DNA of 64,000 nucleotides from Stomoxys calcitrans (GCF_963082655.1 NC_081552.1:182016571-182080570), one strand, 5' to 3'. Positions 10,691-21,993 are shown, numbered from the stretch's first letter. The notes: generated by a model from the letters alone, not told the origin. Numbers and translations: made by a program.

Positions 10691-10952
10691 GGCTAGATCG
10701 ACATAAAATGTCGCGACGATCAAGAATATATATACTTTATGGGATCTCAGACGAATATTTCGAGTAGTTACAAACAGAATGACGAAATTAGTATACCCCC
10801 CATCTTATGGTGGAGGGTATAAAAACAGAACAGTTGTACTCATTAAAAAAAAAATAACAGGAACATAAACATAAAGCACAATTTCCTGAGCCAAACGTAC
10901 ATTTCTACGACAGTGAATTTAGTAACGTAAACCATAGTAGTAACAACACCTC

Positions 10953-11400
10953 ACCAGACCTACGTTTTGATCTTGAGCGTTTTGAACAAAGCGATATCAT
11001 TAGCGCTGTAGAATCGATTAAATCTAATGCCATTGGTTCTGAATGTACTGACCCAAGATTTTTTAGGATAATTGTACCCTTTATTCTTCCATATATGTGC
11101 CATCTTTTTAACAATATTATTTTAAGGAGTTGCTATCCACAGTCTTGGAAACGGGCAAGGATAGTCCCAATACCAAAGAATAACCAGGAATTTAGGCCAA
11201 TAGCAATACTTCCATTCGTCTCTAAGATATTTGAGACTCTAGTCAACCGGAAAATATCTGAATATATTGCGAATAATTCGCTGCTAACAGATTTTCAATC
11301 TGGTTTCCGGCCAAAGCACAGTTGCACTACTGCACTTTTGAAAGTAGCTGATATATATTATAACTATTTTTTAATATATTTTATTAGTAACTTTGATTAA
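10953..11400 (+). pseudogene. Reverse transcriptase fragment (Jockey-like non-LTR)
   Basis: Translation gives a pre-palm region (DLERFEQSDIISAVESIKSN, then IGSECTDPRFFRIIVPFILP). The finger/palm motifs follow: SWKRARIVPIPKN, EFRPIAILPFVSKIFETLVNRK, and the TDFQSGFRPKHSCTTALLKVADI segment. These are RT motifs 1-2 of the Jockey-related group. Motif A onward, with the catalytic FADD box, is missing: the frame runs into AT-rich 3' untranslated sequence at about 11365. The first 140 bases lie upstream of the first ATG at 11095. It is a remnant of the element spanning 7835-11634. Confidence 0.8.
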
Positions 11401-11614
11401 ATTGTTAAATTTTCTTAAAATTTTTTTTTTCTTTTTTTATTTTGTTTTAACCTTTTTTTTTACTTAAATATTGTATCAGTAACTTTGCTTAAATTGTTAA
11501 ATATTTTGTACCAATTATTGTTCTATTTAAATGAAAACTTGTTGAACTCATTGTATTTATCAATTAACTAACCCATGCTTTATATAAGACATTGTCTTTT
11601 GTATGGGTTTTATC

Positions 11615-11636
11615 ATAATAAAATACACATAAAAAA
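11615..11636 (+). promoter_or_regulatory. Polyadenylation signal and short A tail of the LINE
   Basis: AATAAAATACACATAAAAAA closes the retrotransposon just before the AATTA target duplication. Confidence 0.65.
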
Positions 11637-11639
11637 TTA

Positions 11640-13098
11640 GAATTTGATATCCAAGTATAGGACCAAGTGTTTGGGGGGCCGCCTTTCCCCAAAAACATCC
11701 CCCAAAGGGGACAAATTTACGACCATAGCCATATGGGGCTCAAATGAAAGAATCTGATATCAATATTTGGGAAAAGTGTCTATGGGGCCACCCCACCTCC
11801 ACAACACCACCCAAATAGTAAGTATTTGCTGACTTTTGCAATATAAGGCTCAAATAAGAGGGTTTTTAGAGTGGACTACGAACCCGATATAAATTTTCAA
11901 GGCCAACTCACTGAGTGGCCGCCCATCCCCCAAAACACCCCCCAAGCCGGTCATGTTTGTCGACTATGGAAATATGGGGCTGAAATTAAAAGTATTTGGG
12001 CGTAGACCACGTATCTGATATCAACATTAGGGACCAACTGTCTAGGGGACGTCCCACCACCATAACAACCCCCAAATAGGACGTATTAGCTCACCAAGAC
12101 AATTTGGGTCGCAAAGAGAGTGGAACTAAATATTTATAGTTTTTAGGGGCAGTACCCCAAACCGGACATATTTGCTGACTTGCAATAAGGAGTTTATATG
12201 AAATTAGAAGACGAATTTGATATCCAATTTTGAGTTCAATGGCAATATAGGGTTTAAATAAATGATATATAGATATATGAAAATAGAGCATAGAATATTT
12301 TCCGGGCTTAGTGTTTGAACGACCACCCCAATCCCCAAAACACCCCTAAATCGGCCATATTTACCGACCATGTCAATGTGGAGCTTAAATTAAAGGTATT
12401 GGCGGGTAGAGCAAGAATTGATACCCACTTTCGGGCCTCTTTCCACTTTTGGGCCTCTTTCCACTTTCGGACCAATTTTTTAGTGACCATCGCAAAATGG
12501 GGCTCAAATAAAGTTATTTGGGAGTAGAATACGAATTTGATATCCAAATTTAGGACCATGTATTTGGGGCATCACCCCTTCCCCAAAAACACCCCGCAAA
12601 GGGTAAAAATTTTTCGACCAATGCCAATATGTGATATTTAAGATTAGAAAACTAATTTGACAACCTATTTTTGGCCATGTGATTGGAGGACGCCTCATCG
12701 TGTAAACTTCCCTAAACCAATGGCAATATGGGGTTTAAGTAAATGGTTTTTGAAAAAAGAGCACGATGGTGATATTTTTCAGGGCCAAGTGCCTGGGGGA
12801 CCACCTCACCCCCGAAAACACTCCTAAATCGGATATCATGAGAGTAGCGGCCTGAAATGAAGTATTTTGAGAATGGAGTACATCTTACATCCAAACTTAA
12901 ATTCGTAGACCAATAAAGATCATATGGGATTCGGACAAAGGCACTTATATTGTTAAACAATTAGTCAAGCGATATACTATTTTCGTAGCATGGTATTTCA
13001 CTAAAAGCCCTTTAATTGTCGAAAATAAATATTCCAAGGAAACTTTGGTTCCATATAAAGTAAAAGAAGGCGGAGCGGAGCGGGCCCGGGTCAGCTAG
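11640..13098 (+). mobile_element. Helitron-like element, 3' part with CTAG end
   Basis: It resumes the element interrupted at 7834 ('gaatttgatatccaa...gggaccaagtgtttggggggccgcc'). It carries further degenerate tandem units and ends with a GC-rich stretch, 'ggcggagcggagcgggcccgg', then gtcagCTAG^T at 13098. The palindrome CGGGCCCG lies about 10 bases upstream of CTAG, consistent with the 3' hairpin of Helitrons, although the loop is very short. Joined length without the LINE is about 2.4 kb. It is non-autonomous. Confidence 0.72.
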
Positions 13099-13109
13099 TT
13101 CTTAATATT

Positions 13110-13400
13110 TTGTGACCATCTAACGAAGAAAAGTTGTAATGACTTGGACATGAAATCACCGTAATTATTACCGGATTCGCTAAAATTTTAAACTTTGAGC
13201 TGTTTTACGTCTCCCGGCATCTGACCAAAATATCGCTCAGATCGGACTACATTTAGATATAGCTGCCATATAGACCGATTTCCCGATTAAGGGTCTTCAG
13301 CACATAAAATCCAAAATTATTACCCAATTTCGCGAAAATTTCAAATGGTGAGGTTGTTCTAAGCCTCCATATGGCAACTATAGCTATACTTAGCTATAGT
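13110..13400 (-). mobile_element. Old Helentron-related fragment
   Basis: It contains 'atatagctgccatatagaccgatttcccgatta' and 'tcggactacatttagatatagctgcc', diverged minus-strand internal-unit phrases of the Helentron family. No termini are seen. Confidence 0.5.
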
Positions 13401-13402
13401 TG

Positions 13403-14160
13403 CCCACCACCATAGGATGCTGGTATACTTATCAAGTAATTCCGTTTATAATACCGCAAAATATTCGTCTAAGACCCTATAATGTATGTATATTCGTGAT
13501 CGTCTCGACTTTCTGAGTCGATCAAGCAATGCCCGTCCGTCCGTTTGTCGAAATCACGATAGAGGTTGAACGCGTAAAGCTAGCCGCTTGAAATTTCGAA
13601 CGGATACTAAATATCGATGTAAGTCGTTGGGAATTGCAAATGGGAAATATCGCTTCGGATTTAGATGTAGCTCACATATAAATCGATCTCCCGATTTAAC
13701 TTCTTGAGCCCAGGGAAGCCGCAATTTTTGTCCGATTTGGCTGAAATTTTGCATGCTGTGCTCTGTTGGGACTTCCAACAACTACACAAAGTACGGTTCA
13801 AATAGGTCAAGAGCCTGATAGAGCTCCCATATCAACCGATCTCCCGATTTGACTTTTTGAGCCACTGGAAGGCTCAATTTTTGTCTGATTTGGTTTTTTT
13901 TTTGCACGTGGTGTTCCTTTATGACTTCCAACAACTGTGTTTAATCTTATATAGCTTCCATATAATCCGATCGGTTAATTTGACTCCTTGAGCCCCTGGA
14001 AGCCGCCATGATACACATGAACGCAATGGTATGTGATTTTGGAGAAGTCATTGTGAAAAATGTCAGCCAAGTGTGATAAGAATTGCCCTTTTTAAGGACT
14101 TCAGGGGCTATCGTGATTTCCACAGACGTGCAAAGGGATCGAACGTTAAGACGATCAAAA
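13403..14160 (-). mobile_element. Old Helentron-like copy, 3' end and body
   Basis: It starts with 'cccaccaccataggatgctggtatact', the minus-strand form of the terminal hairpin (CCCACCACC subtype). A reduced microsatellite (about 13525-13545) follows, then units with 'accgatctcccgatttgacttcttgagcc'. The 5' end is missing. The right edge abuts a Helitron CTAG end at 14173. Confidence 0.65.
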
Positions 14161-14172
14161 ATATAAACATAA

Positions 14173-14228
14173 CTAGCTGAACCGGGTTCGCTCCTCAGCG
14201 CCTTCTTTAACTTTATTCGAGCCCTATA
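14173..14228 (-). mobile_element. Helitron-like 3' end fragment
   Basis: The text ctagctgaaccgggttcgct, then 'cctcagcgccttctttaac', is the reverse complement of the CTAG-ending terminus at 13060-13098. Similar Helitron units resume at 14888-15060, suggesting that a Helentron (14233-14886) inserted in this copy. Confidence 0.65.
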
Positions 14229-14232
14229 TTAC

Positions 14233-14886
14233 AATGATCGACATATAGCCATGTCCGTCCGTCTGTCCGTCCGTTTGTCCATCTGTCAGTCGAAAGCACG
14301 CTAACTTCCGAAGGAATAAAGCTAGCCGCTTGAAATTTTGGACAAATACTTCTTATTTGTGTAGGTCGGGTGGTATTGTAAATGGGCCATATCGGTCCAT
14401 GTTTTGATATAGCTGCCATACAAACCGATCTTGGGTCTTGACTTGTTGAGTCTCTAGAGGGCGCAATTCTGGTCCGATTTGACTGAAATTTTGCACGTGG
14501 TGTTTTGTTTTGATATCCAACAACTGTGCCAAGTATGGTTCAAATCGGTTCTTAACCTGATATAGCTGTCATATAAACAGATCTGGGGACTTGACATCTT
14601 GAGCTTCTAGAGGGCGCAATTCCTATCCGATTTGGCTGAAATTTTGCAAAACGTTTTTTATTGTTACTTTCAACAAATATGTCAAATAAGGTTCAAATCG
14701 GTTCATAACCTGATATAGCTGCCATATAAATCAATCTGGGATCTTGACTTCTTGAGCCTCTAGAGGTCTAATTATTATATTTTTTTTGCCTAAAAAGAGA
14801 TGCCGGGAAAAGAACTCGACAAATGCGATCCGTGGTGGAGGGTATATAAGATTCGGCCCGGCCGAACTTAGCACGCTTTTACTTGT
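14233..14886 (-). mobile_element. Helentron-like element, 3'-truncated
   Basis: The 5' end is intact at the right edge (near-palindrome ttcggcccggccgaa, then cttagcacgcttttacttgt). The microsatellite (about 14252-14290) and two to three units are present. The terminal hairpin is lost at the left edge. An internal deletion near 14772 joins the last unit directly to the 5' block (tgcctaaaaagagatgccgggaa). Confidence 0.8.
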
Positions 14887-14887
14887 T

Positions 14888-15060
14888 CACTCCTAAAAAC
14901 CTTTCATTTGAGCCCCTTATTGATATTTTCGGGAAATCTGTTCAGTTAAGAAGAAAAAGACTTGGCCCCAAAACTGTACTCCTTTTCAACTCTAAAATAC
15001 CTTTCGTTTGAGTTCCATGTTGTCATGATGGGTCAAATAACGTATTTCAGGTGCTTTAAG
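14888..15060 (-). mobile_element. Helitron-like tandem-unit fragment
   Basis: Contains 'cctttcatttgagccccttattg' and 'cctttcgtttgagttccatgttgtcatgatgg'. Confidence 0.5.
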
Positions 15061-15061
15061 A

Positions 15062-16069
15062 TACCTTAACAAATTTAAATATCCAAAGCACGCTAACTAG
15101 ACGCTTGAAAATTTGCACAAAGTACATATCTTATTGATATAGGACGTTGGGAATATAATTGGGCCAAATGAGGTGTTCTGTTATGACTTCCAACAACTGT
15201 GCTTGGTATGGTTCAAATCGGTGCATAACCTGAAATAGCTGCCATATAGATCGTTCTCGGCTTCTCCAATGACTTTCAACATACATTTTCAATATTTCCT
15301 TAGTCGGTTGATAGCCTAATACAGCTCCCATATAAACCGATCTCCCGATTATGCTTCTTGAGCCCCTGCAAGGCCCAATTCTTGTCCGAACGGACTGAAA
15401 TATTACCCAATGACTTCTACCATGGTCTTCAACATTCAATTTACTTATGGTCCGAATCGGAGATTAATTGTGAGCTTAACACAGCCTAGTGTGCCAGATT
15501 TCAGCGAAATCGAATAATACACATGCTTTATGGTCCCATGAACTTAAATCGGGAGATATGTATATATGACAGATATATCGAAATCTGGGCCGATCTAAGC
15601 CGCATTGAACATCAATATCGTTTAATAGATTCATCTTTTATGGGCTTAAAACCTCAAATCGAGGGACTGGTATATGTGGCAGCTATATCGAAATCTGAGT
15701 CGTATTGAACTGAGATATCGAGAGGCCTAACACAACGCACTGTCCGAAATTTCATCGAAATCTGATAATAAATATGATTTAATGGCAAATCGCTCTATGT
15801 GGGGGCTATATCAAGATATAGTCCGATTTAGCCTATCATCGAATTGCCTACCTATGTACAAAAAAGAATCTGTGCAAAGTTTCAGCTCAATATTTTATTT
15901 TTTAAAGATTCTAGCGTGATTTCAACAGACAGACGGACAATTTAGATCGACTTAGATTTTTACGACGATCAAGAATATATATATTTAATAGGGTCGGAAA
16001 GTTATATTTCAATTTGTTGCAAACGGAATGACAAAGTGAATATACCCCCCTTACACGGTGGTGGGTATA
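15062..16069. mobile_element. Old Helentron-like fragments in opposite orientations
   Basis: The left half (to about 15480) has minus-strand unit phrases ('acttccaacaactgtgcttggtatggttcaaatcgg'). The right half (about 15490-16069) is plus strand and ends in 'cacggtggtgggtata', the old-type 3' terminus. This is either two copies or an inversion; the sequences are too diverged to decide. Confidence 0.5.
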
Positions 16070-16129
16070 AAAACAGATGATTGAATGAGTAGAGCCACTC
16101 CTTTGCATGACAACACATTTGGATATCAG

Positions 16130-16660
16130 ATATGTATTCTACTCCCAAATACCTTCGTTTTAGCTCCACATTGCGAAGGTCAGTAAATAATTGATGGTTG
16201 TGGGTGATTTGGGAAAGGGGTCAAATTGGTCCCGAAAATGGGTGCCAATTTCGAGGTCTACTCCCCAATACCTTTCATTTGAGCCCCACATTGACATGGT
16301 CGGTAAATATGTCCGATTTAGGGAGCGGGGTGGTCCGCCAAATACTAAGCCCTGACACTAAGTCAGCATCGTGCTCTACTTTAAAATATCATTTATTTGA
16401 ACCCCATATTGCCATTGATCTCAAAATTGGATATCATATTCGTTTCTGATCTCAAATACCTTTCATTTAAACCCCTTATTGCAAAAGTCTGCAAATATGT
16501 CCAGTTTGGGGTATGGACCCTAAAAACTATTAATATCAAGCTCCACTCTCTTTAAGATCCAAATTGTCATAGTGAGCAATTGCGTCCTATTTGGGGGTTG
16601 TTATGGGGACGTCCCTTAGACAGTTGATCCTGAATGTTGAAATCACATTTATGATCTTAT
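16130..16660 (-). mobile_element. Helitron-like tandem-unit fragment
   Basis: Units with 'caatacctttcatttgagccccacattgacatggtcggtaaatatgtccg' match 12310-12400 in reverse complement. No terminus is visible. Confidence 0.6.
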
Positions 16661-16789
16661 GAACTATTTTTTTTCATTTGAGTTCATGTTCATTCAATTC
16701 ATTTTTATATATAAAGTGATTAAACTATTGAAATGCATTTTTCCTTTTTTGAAATGGCTACCTGTGTGACTTTTCTACTTCACTTTAAG

Positions 16790-17372
16790 TTCGAAGATGG
16801 GCTATATCGGACCTTATCTTGATATAGCCCCCATATAGAATGATCGTCCGATTTAGGGTCTTAGGCCCTGAAAGCCACATTTATTATCCGATTTTGCTGA
16901 AATTAAAGACAATGAGTTGTGTTAGGCCCTTCGACATCCTTCGTCAATTTGCCCCAGATCGGTCCAGATTTGGATATAGCTGCCATATAGACCGATCTCT
17001 CGATTTATGGTTTTGGGGCCATAAAAGGCGCATTTATTGTCCGATGTCGCCGAAATTTGAGACTGTGAGTTGTGTTAGGCTCTTGGATGTCCTTCTTCAA
17101 TTTGGACCAGATCGGTCCAGATTTGAATATAGACCGATCTCTCGATTTAAGGTTTTGGGACTTCAAAAGGAGCATTTATTGTCCGATTTCGCCGAAATTT
17201 GGGACAGTGCGTTGTGTTAGGCTCTTCGACATTTTTCTGCAACTTGGCCTAAATCGGGCCAGGTATGTAATTTTCAACGGATTTTGATGAAATGAATATG
17301 TAAAGCAATAAATACCCGAGGTGGTGGGTATCCAAAGTTCGGCCCGGCCGAACTTAACGCCTTTTTACTTGT
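16790..17372 (-). mobile_element. Old Helentron-like copy, second subfamily
   Basis: The 5' end at the right edge reads 'gaggtggtgggtatccaaagttcggcccggccgaacttaacgcctttttacttgt'. Its reverse complement is the ACAAGTAAAAAGGCGTTAAG subfamily start. Internal units have 'cattgttgtccgatttcgccgaaatttg' and 'gtgttaggccctt' phrases shared with 32000-32640 and 61380-61860. Confidence 0.7.
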
Positions 17373-19590
17373 TTTTTTTTTTTTTAAATTTTATCAATTT
17401 TGTTACTTCTCTTTGGAGTACTGTGACAAGGAATATATACTCGTAGTTGGTTACTGCTTTGGAGTGAATTGAATTTTGACTTTAGGACATGTACCTTCAG
17501 AATCTGCAGCAAATTTTACATATCACATTTAGTTTTCGAGATCCTGAGGTGTAAAAATAGCCAATATATTGTAACGAACCACCACCTTGGGCCCTAATTC
17601 CTCTAGGAGTCGCTACCTCCTCGCCGCCGGCCGTGCTCAGTCCTGGGGCGGTTCTTTCCCGTTGGAACTAGGCTTGGTTTCGCTGCCATAAAAGTAAAAA
17701 TAAGGTAGCTTAAAAGAATAGTAAGTGAAAAGACGAATAGCAAAGGTATTAAATAAAAGAAAAATTAAGGACAGAAGAAATTAGAGTGAAGCTAATCTCA
17801 GGAACAGTCTAAGATGTAATTTGACTGCCATTCTCTACCCACCCAACCATGCTGACGAATTCTTCAGCCCATTTTATTTCCCACTACTGTATGTCCTTTA
17901 CCTTTCGTGAATTATAAAAAAAAATGTTTAAAACATCGTTATAATATATTCAAAAATTAATAGAAATCGATTTGTGGCAATGAAAGGTATAAAACTTAGT
18001 CCAATAAAAAGTGATTGTATTAAAGGTAATCTAAGTTTATAAATAAGTTAAAAGTGAATGATATTGAAAGAAAGAACTATAGTTTACGTAAAAATAAAAA
18101 CTAAACCTAGCATTTAGTAAAGATAAGTGTCGTGAATTTGTGTTATTATAAAAATGTGGCATGAGCATAACAAATTAAATAATATTATGAAAACTCACCA
18201 GCTAATATCCATGATGTCCTTAGGCCTTCAGACGTGGGATTTGAAATTGCTATAGTTCTGGGTGGTTATAAAAGTTAAGGCTTCAAATTTGCTTTGCTCG
18301 TGCACCAAGGTAACATATAAATTTAATAATTGTCTTGTATGTAATAATGGGGGAAATAATCTAAATGTATATACTATAAATAATTCTTGTTTTATCTCCA
18401 ATTGAAAAAAAAAATGAGAATCCCCAGAATTCTTTAATTGACACAATTCGGTAATAGGGAAATGCTCTGTCCATTGGGCTCCAATAAAACTATGGACGGG
18501 AAGACTCTAGCATTTGGTGTATTGATTTGACAAGTCAGGGTTTTAGGTCAATTTTGGGTTCTTTGAGCTCTAATCAAACCATCGATTAGAAGACTCCGGT
18601 CTTGATATTAGTAGAATCAAAAATCTCAATATCCGCCTTTAAAAGGCATCAATTGGTCTTTAGGACCGATTATATAATAATTAGGGTATTGATGTCTAAG
18701 GAAACTTGGGACCAATACAGATAATTTGAGATTGGAGTTTTCCTCTTCTTTTGTTCGTGGACAGCGCCGATTCACAGAGGAATCGGCGATCTGCGATAAA
18801 ATAACGGGGATGCAATTGAGAGGAAAGATCTTCAATATTTAAAGATTAAATTCTTACCCAAACAACAGGAAAATAAAAATTAGTTGAAAAATTTATTTCG
18901 TCGTCCGAAATTTTAAAATAAGTTGATGTGGTATGTGATCCTTTTATATCCTTAAAAATTATTCAATTAAATCTTCAAATATTTTTTTTTCTCTTCGTAA
19001 AAAATATTTTTTTTTGACACGTCTAACACCAATCGTCTTTCAAATTGAAATAAAAATGAAAAATTTCTGTATAGACATATAGACAGCTTTTAATTTTCAA
19101 AGCACCTTATGTTTTAAGAAATGAAACAAAAATTTAATAAAATTTTTATTATTTCCCAACAAGTGTGTAAAATACTAGGAACTGTAAATAAAAGAGGTCA
19201 CAATATTTTATATCAATTCATTTTCATAACTTCAAAACCATTTATCTCAAAATCAATACACCGACGATATTTATTTTATTTCTTTGCTCTAAACCATTTA
19301 AACTTTAACATAAAGATGAGTTCAGTTTGTTTTTTAAATCGTTTTTCCATTATACTGCATTTGGTTGAAAATTAAAGAAAAAAAAAAAAAAAAAAAACGA
19401 CGCACGAAAACAATATTTTGTTCAAAAGTATTTGCTTCTGATGCCAAAAGCAGCTCCGACAATTCAAGAACACATGCACAACATGAAAATTCAAATGCCA
19501 CAAAAATATTTCTATATGCCATTTTACGTTTTAGTCTTGCAGTGTCTAAAACAAGAAATTCTTTTGTTATGGCAAAGTCAACAATAAAAA
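17373..19590. other. Mostly unassigned DNA; possible LTR-like start at 17571
   Basis: A GC-richer block (17571-17690) starts TGTAACGAACCACCACCTTGG and stands out from AT-rich flanks. The rest, including 18700-18800, has no match elsewhere in the window. The T-rich and A-rich runs and short open frames (19121-19375, 19365-19601) have no recognised domain. No primer-binding site, gag/pol sequence or second LTR is visible. Confidence 0.3.
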
Positions 19591-19593
19591 AAA

Positions 19594-20946
19594 ACAAGTA
19601 AAAGCGTGCTAAGTTCGGCCGGGCCGAATCTTATATACCCTCCACCATGGATCGCATTTGTCGAGTCCTTTTTCCGGCATCTCTTCTTAGGCAAAAAAGG
19701 ATATAAGAAAAGAGTTGCTCTGCTATTAAAACGATATCAAGATATGGTCCGGTTCGGACCACAATTAAATTATATGTTGGAGACCTGTGTAAAATTTCAG
19801 CCAATTCGTATAAGAATTGCGCCGATAGGGGCACACGAAGTAAAATAGAGAGAACGATTTATATGGGATCTGTATCGGGCTATAGACCGATTCAGACCAT
19901 AATAAACACGTTTGTTGATGGTCATGAGAGAATCCGTCGTACAAAATTTCAGGCATATCGGATAATAATTGCGACCTCTAGGGGTCAAGAAGTCAAGATC
20001 CCAGATCGGTTTATATGGCAGCTATATCAGGTTATGAACCGATTTGAACCTTATTTGACACAGTTGTTGAAAGTAAAAATAAAATACGTCATGCAAAATT
20101 TCAGCCAAATCGGATAGGAATTGCGCCCTCTAGAAGCTCCAGAAGTCAAATCCCCAGATCTGTTTATATGACAGCTATATCAGGTTATGGACCGATTTCA
20201 ACCATACTTGGTACATTTGTTGGATATCATAACCAAATACTTTGTGCAAAAATTCATTTAAATTGGATAAGAACTGTGCCCTCTAGAGGCTCAAGAAGTC
20301 AAGACCCAAGATCGGTTTATATGGCAGCTATATCAGGTTATGGACCGATTTAAACCATACTTGGCACACTTGTTGGGTATCATAACAAAACACGTCGTGC
20401 GAAATTTCATTCTGATCGGGTAAGAATTGCGCACTCTAGAGGCTCAAGAAGTCAAGACCCAAGATCGGTTTATATGGCAGCTATATCAGGTTATGAACCG
20501 ATTTGAACCATACTTGGCACAGTTGTTGGGTATCATAACAAAACACGTCGTGCAAAATTTCATTCCAATCGGATAAGAATTGCGCACTCTAGAGGCTCAA
20601 GAAATCAAGACCCAAGATCGGTTTATATGGCAGCTATATCAAAACATGGACCGATATGGCCCATTTACAATACCAACCGACCTACACTAATAAGAAGTAT
20701 TTGTGCAAAATTTCAAACGGCTAGCTTTACTCCTTCGGAAGTTAGCGTGCTTTCGACAGACAGACGGACGGACGGACGGACGGACGGACGGACGGACGGA
20801 CAGACGGACGGACATGGCTAGATCGACATAAAATGTCGCGACGATCAAGAATATATATACTTTATGGGGTCTCAGACGAATATTTCGAGTAGTTACAAAC
20901 AGAATGACGAAATTAGTATACCCCCCATCTTATGGTGGAGGGTATA
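19594..20946 (+). mobile_element. Helentron-like element (young type), complete
   Basis: Complete from acaagtaaaagcgtgctaag, with palindrome ttcggccgggccgaa and TATACCCTCCACCAT, to terminal ATGGTGGAGGGTATA. The unit junctions are at about 19980, 20132, 20285, 20440 and 20593. The microsatellite is at about 20757-20815. It is inserted in a run of A (aaaaaa^acaag...ggtata^actag). There is no target duplication and no coding domain. Confidence 0.88.
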
Positions 20947-21692
20947 ACTAGTAAGGATAGGCAAATACCCTACACCACCTGGTGTACGTAGTACTTTTTA
21001 TATGTAGAACTTATCTCGAAACCTAGTCAGACTTTAATTTGGATACCCATTGAAATATTAAATAGAATTTTGTAAGATTTTCCTACGATAGGACAACAAT
21101 ACTTAATTTAATACTGAGTGCCAATGATACTCGAGATGACAAGGCGAGTTATTGGCGCCTTCAAATAACCAATGGCCAACATCAGCATCTGTTCCCCGGT
21201 TAGGGCAGCTGGAGGCGAACGTCGGATCTTGGAGCAAGCGGCTCGCAACAACGAGGGATACATGTGCGAACCCACATGTAGCCCGCCCCCGGAAAACTAA
21301 AAGAATCACTATGAGAAACAAAGGAATAGTAACGTTGACGATCCACGTAAACGAAAAAAGGACCATGATTTGCGGATATGCACCTGGAATGTCCGCACTT
21401 TCTATAGAGAAGGTGCAGTATACGCGCTGGAGAAGTACAAGGCAGATATTCCCTTCTTACAGGAAGTGCGATGGACAGGTAATGGCGTCACAACAACACC
21501 AAACCGCGACAAACTATACTATAGCTGCCAGCATAAAAGCCTATTTCTTCAACATGAGCCATATTTGCGCCCATGCCCCGATGGAAGACATGGACGAGCA
21601 CACCAAGGATATTTTCTACGAGCGCCTAGAGAGAGATTATGACCTATGAAATTAAAATCTTTCTGGGAGATGTTAGTGCCAAGATAGAGAAG

Positions 21693-21870
21693 AGCAAGCG
21701 GCTCGCGAAATAAAGCGATACATGTGCGATTCCACCAAAACCATGCGATTGGGGCGCTGGGCCAGTAACACGCCCTCCAAAATTATGAGAATCATGATTT
21801 GCGGATCTTCACCTGAAATGTCCGTACTCTCTACATATAGAACGTGCAGTATATGCGCTGGCGGATGTAT
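21693..21870 (+). repeat. Internal duplication of the LINE 5'/endonuclease start
   Basis: The stretch from 'agcaagcggctcgcgaa', through 'atacatgtgcgattcc' and 'catgatttgcggatcttcacctgaaatgtccg', to 'gtgcagtatatgcgctgg' repeats 21231-21432 of the same element with differences. The region between lacks most of the endonuclease. Confidence 0.75.
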
Positions 21871-21941
21871 TATCGGGAGAAAAGGAGAGAGGAGAAACGT
21901 CTATTCCGTAGTATGAGCAAATTGAGATGTACTGGAGTCAG

Positions 21942-21993
21942 AATGAAGTCCGGAAATTTGAATAAAGAATGAAGTCCGGAAACTTGAATAAAG
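21942..21993 (+). repeat. About 26-bp tandem duplication
   Basis: The phrase gaatgaagtccggaaa followed by (t/c)ttgaataaa occurs twice in succession. Copy C at about 42602 has a single copy. Confidence 0.8.

Larger units (their letters stand above)
9303..10821 (+). mobile_element. Helentron-like element with six-unit 153-bp internal array
   Basis: This is the reference copy for the window. The 5' palindrome is at 9323-9337, 5' subterminal repeat TATACCCTCCACCAT at 9343-9357, and the exact inverted 3' subterminal repeat at 10807-10821, which is the terminus. The last 30 bases (10792-10821) fold as a hairpin with TATACCC/GGGTATA ends. The internal units begin with 'gaggctcaagaagtcaaga' at 9842, 9995, 10149, 10302 and 10455 (spacing 153, 154, 153, 153), plus a diverged first unit near 9688. 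The GACG/GACA microsatellite is at about 10620-10690. There is no coding domain; the long frames (10137-10439, 9983-10216) are repeat artefacts. Autonomous Helentrons encode Rep-helicase and often endonuclease; these are absent. Confidence 0.88.
7835..11634 (+). mobile_element. Non-LTR retrotransposon, internally deleted, with two Helentron insertions
   Basis: It is bounded by AATTA at 7830-7834 and 11635-11639, where the interrupted Helitron repeat (gaatta^gaatctgatatcc) joins up again. The left part (7835-7918, 9032-9302, 10822-10910) looks like a 5' untranslated region. Then comes a reverse transcriptase segment (about 10953-11365). The 3' end has AATAAA at about 11617-11622 and a short A run. 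Endonuclease and most of the RT palm and thumb are missing, so it cannot be autonomous. Two Helentron copies (7919-9031, 9303-10821) lie inside it. Confidence 0.7.

Noticed and set aside
19365..19601. 78-residue lysine-rich frame
   Set aside because: It begins in a poly(A) run and ends at a Helentron insertion; there is no recognisable domain.
21152..21649. 165-residue frame as an intact gene product
   Set aside because: It is an out-of-phase reading of the LINE 5' region and endonuclease; the in-phase reading at 21370-21642 holds the TWNVRT and LQEVRW motifs.
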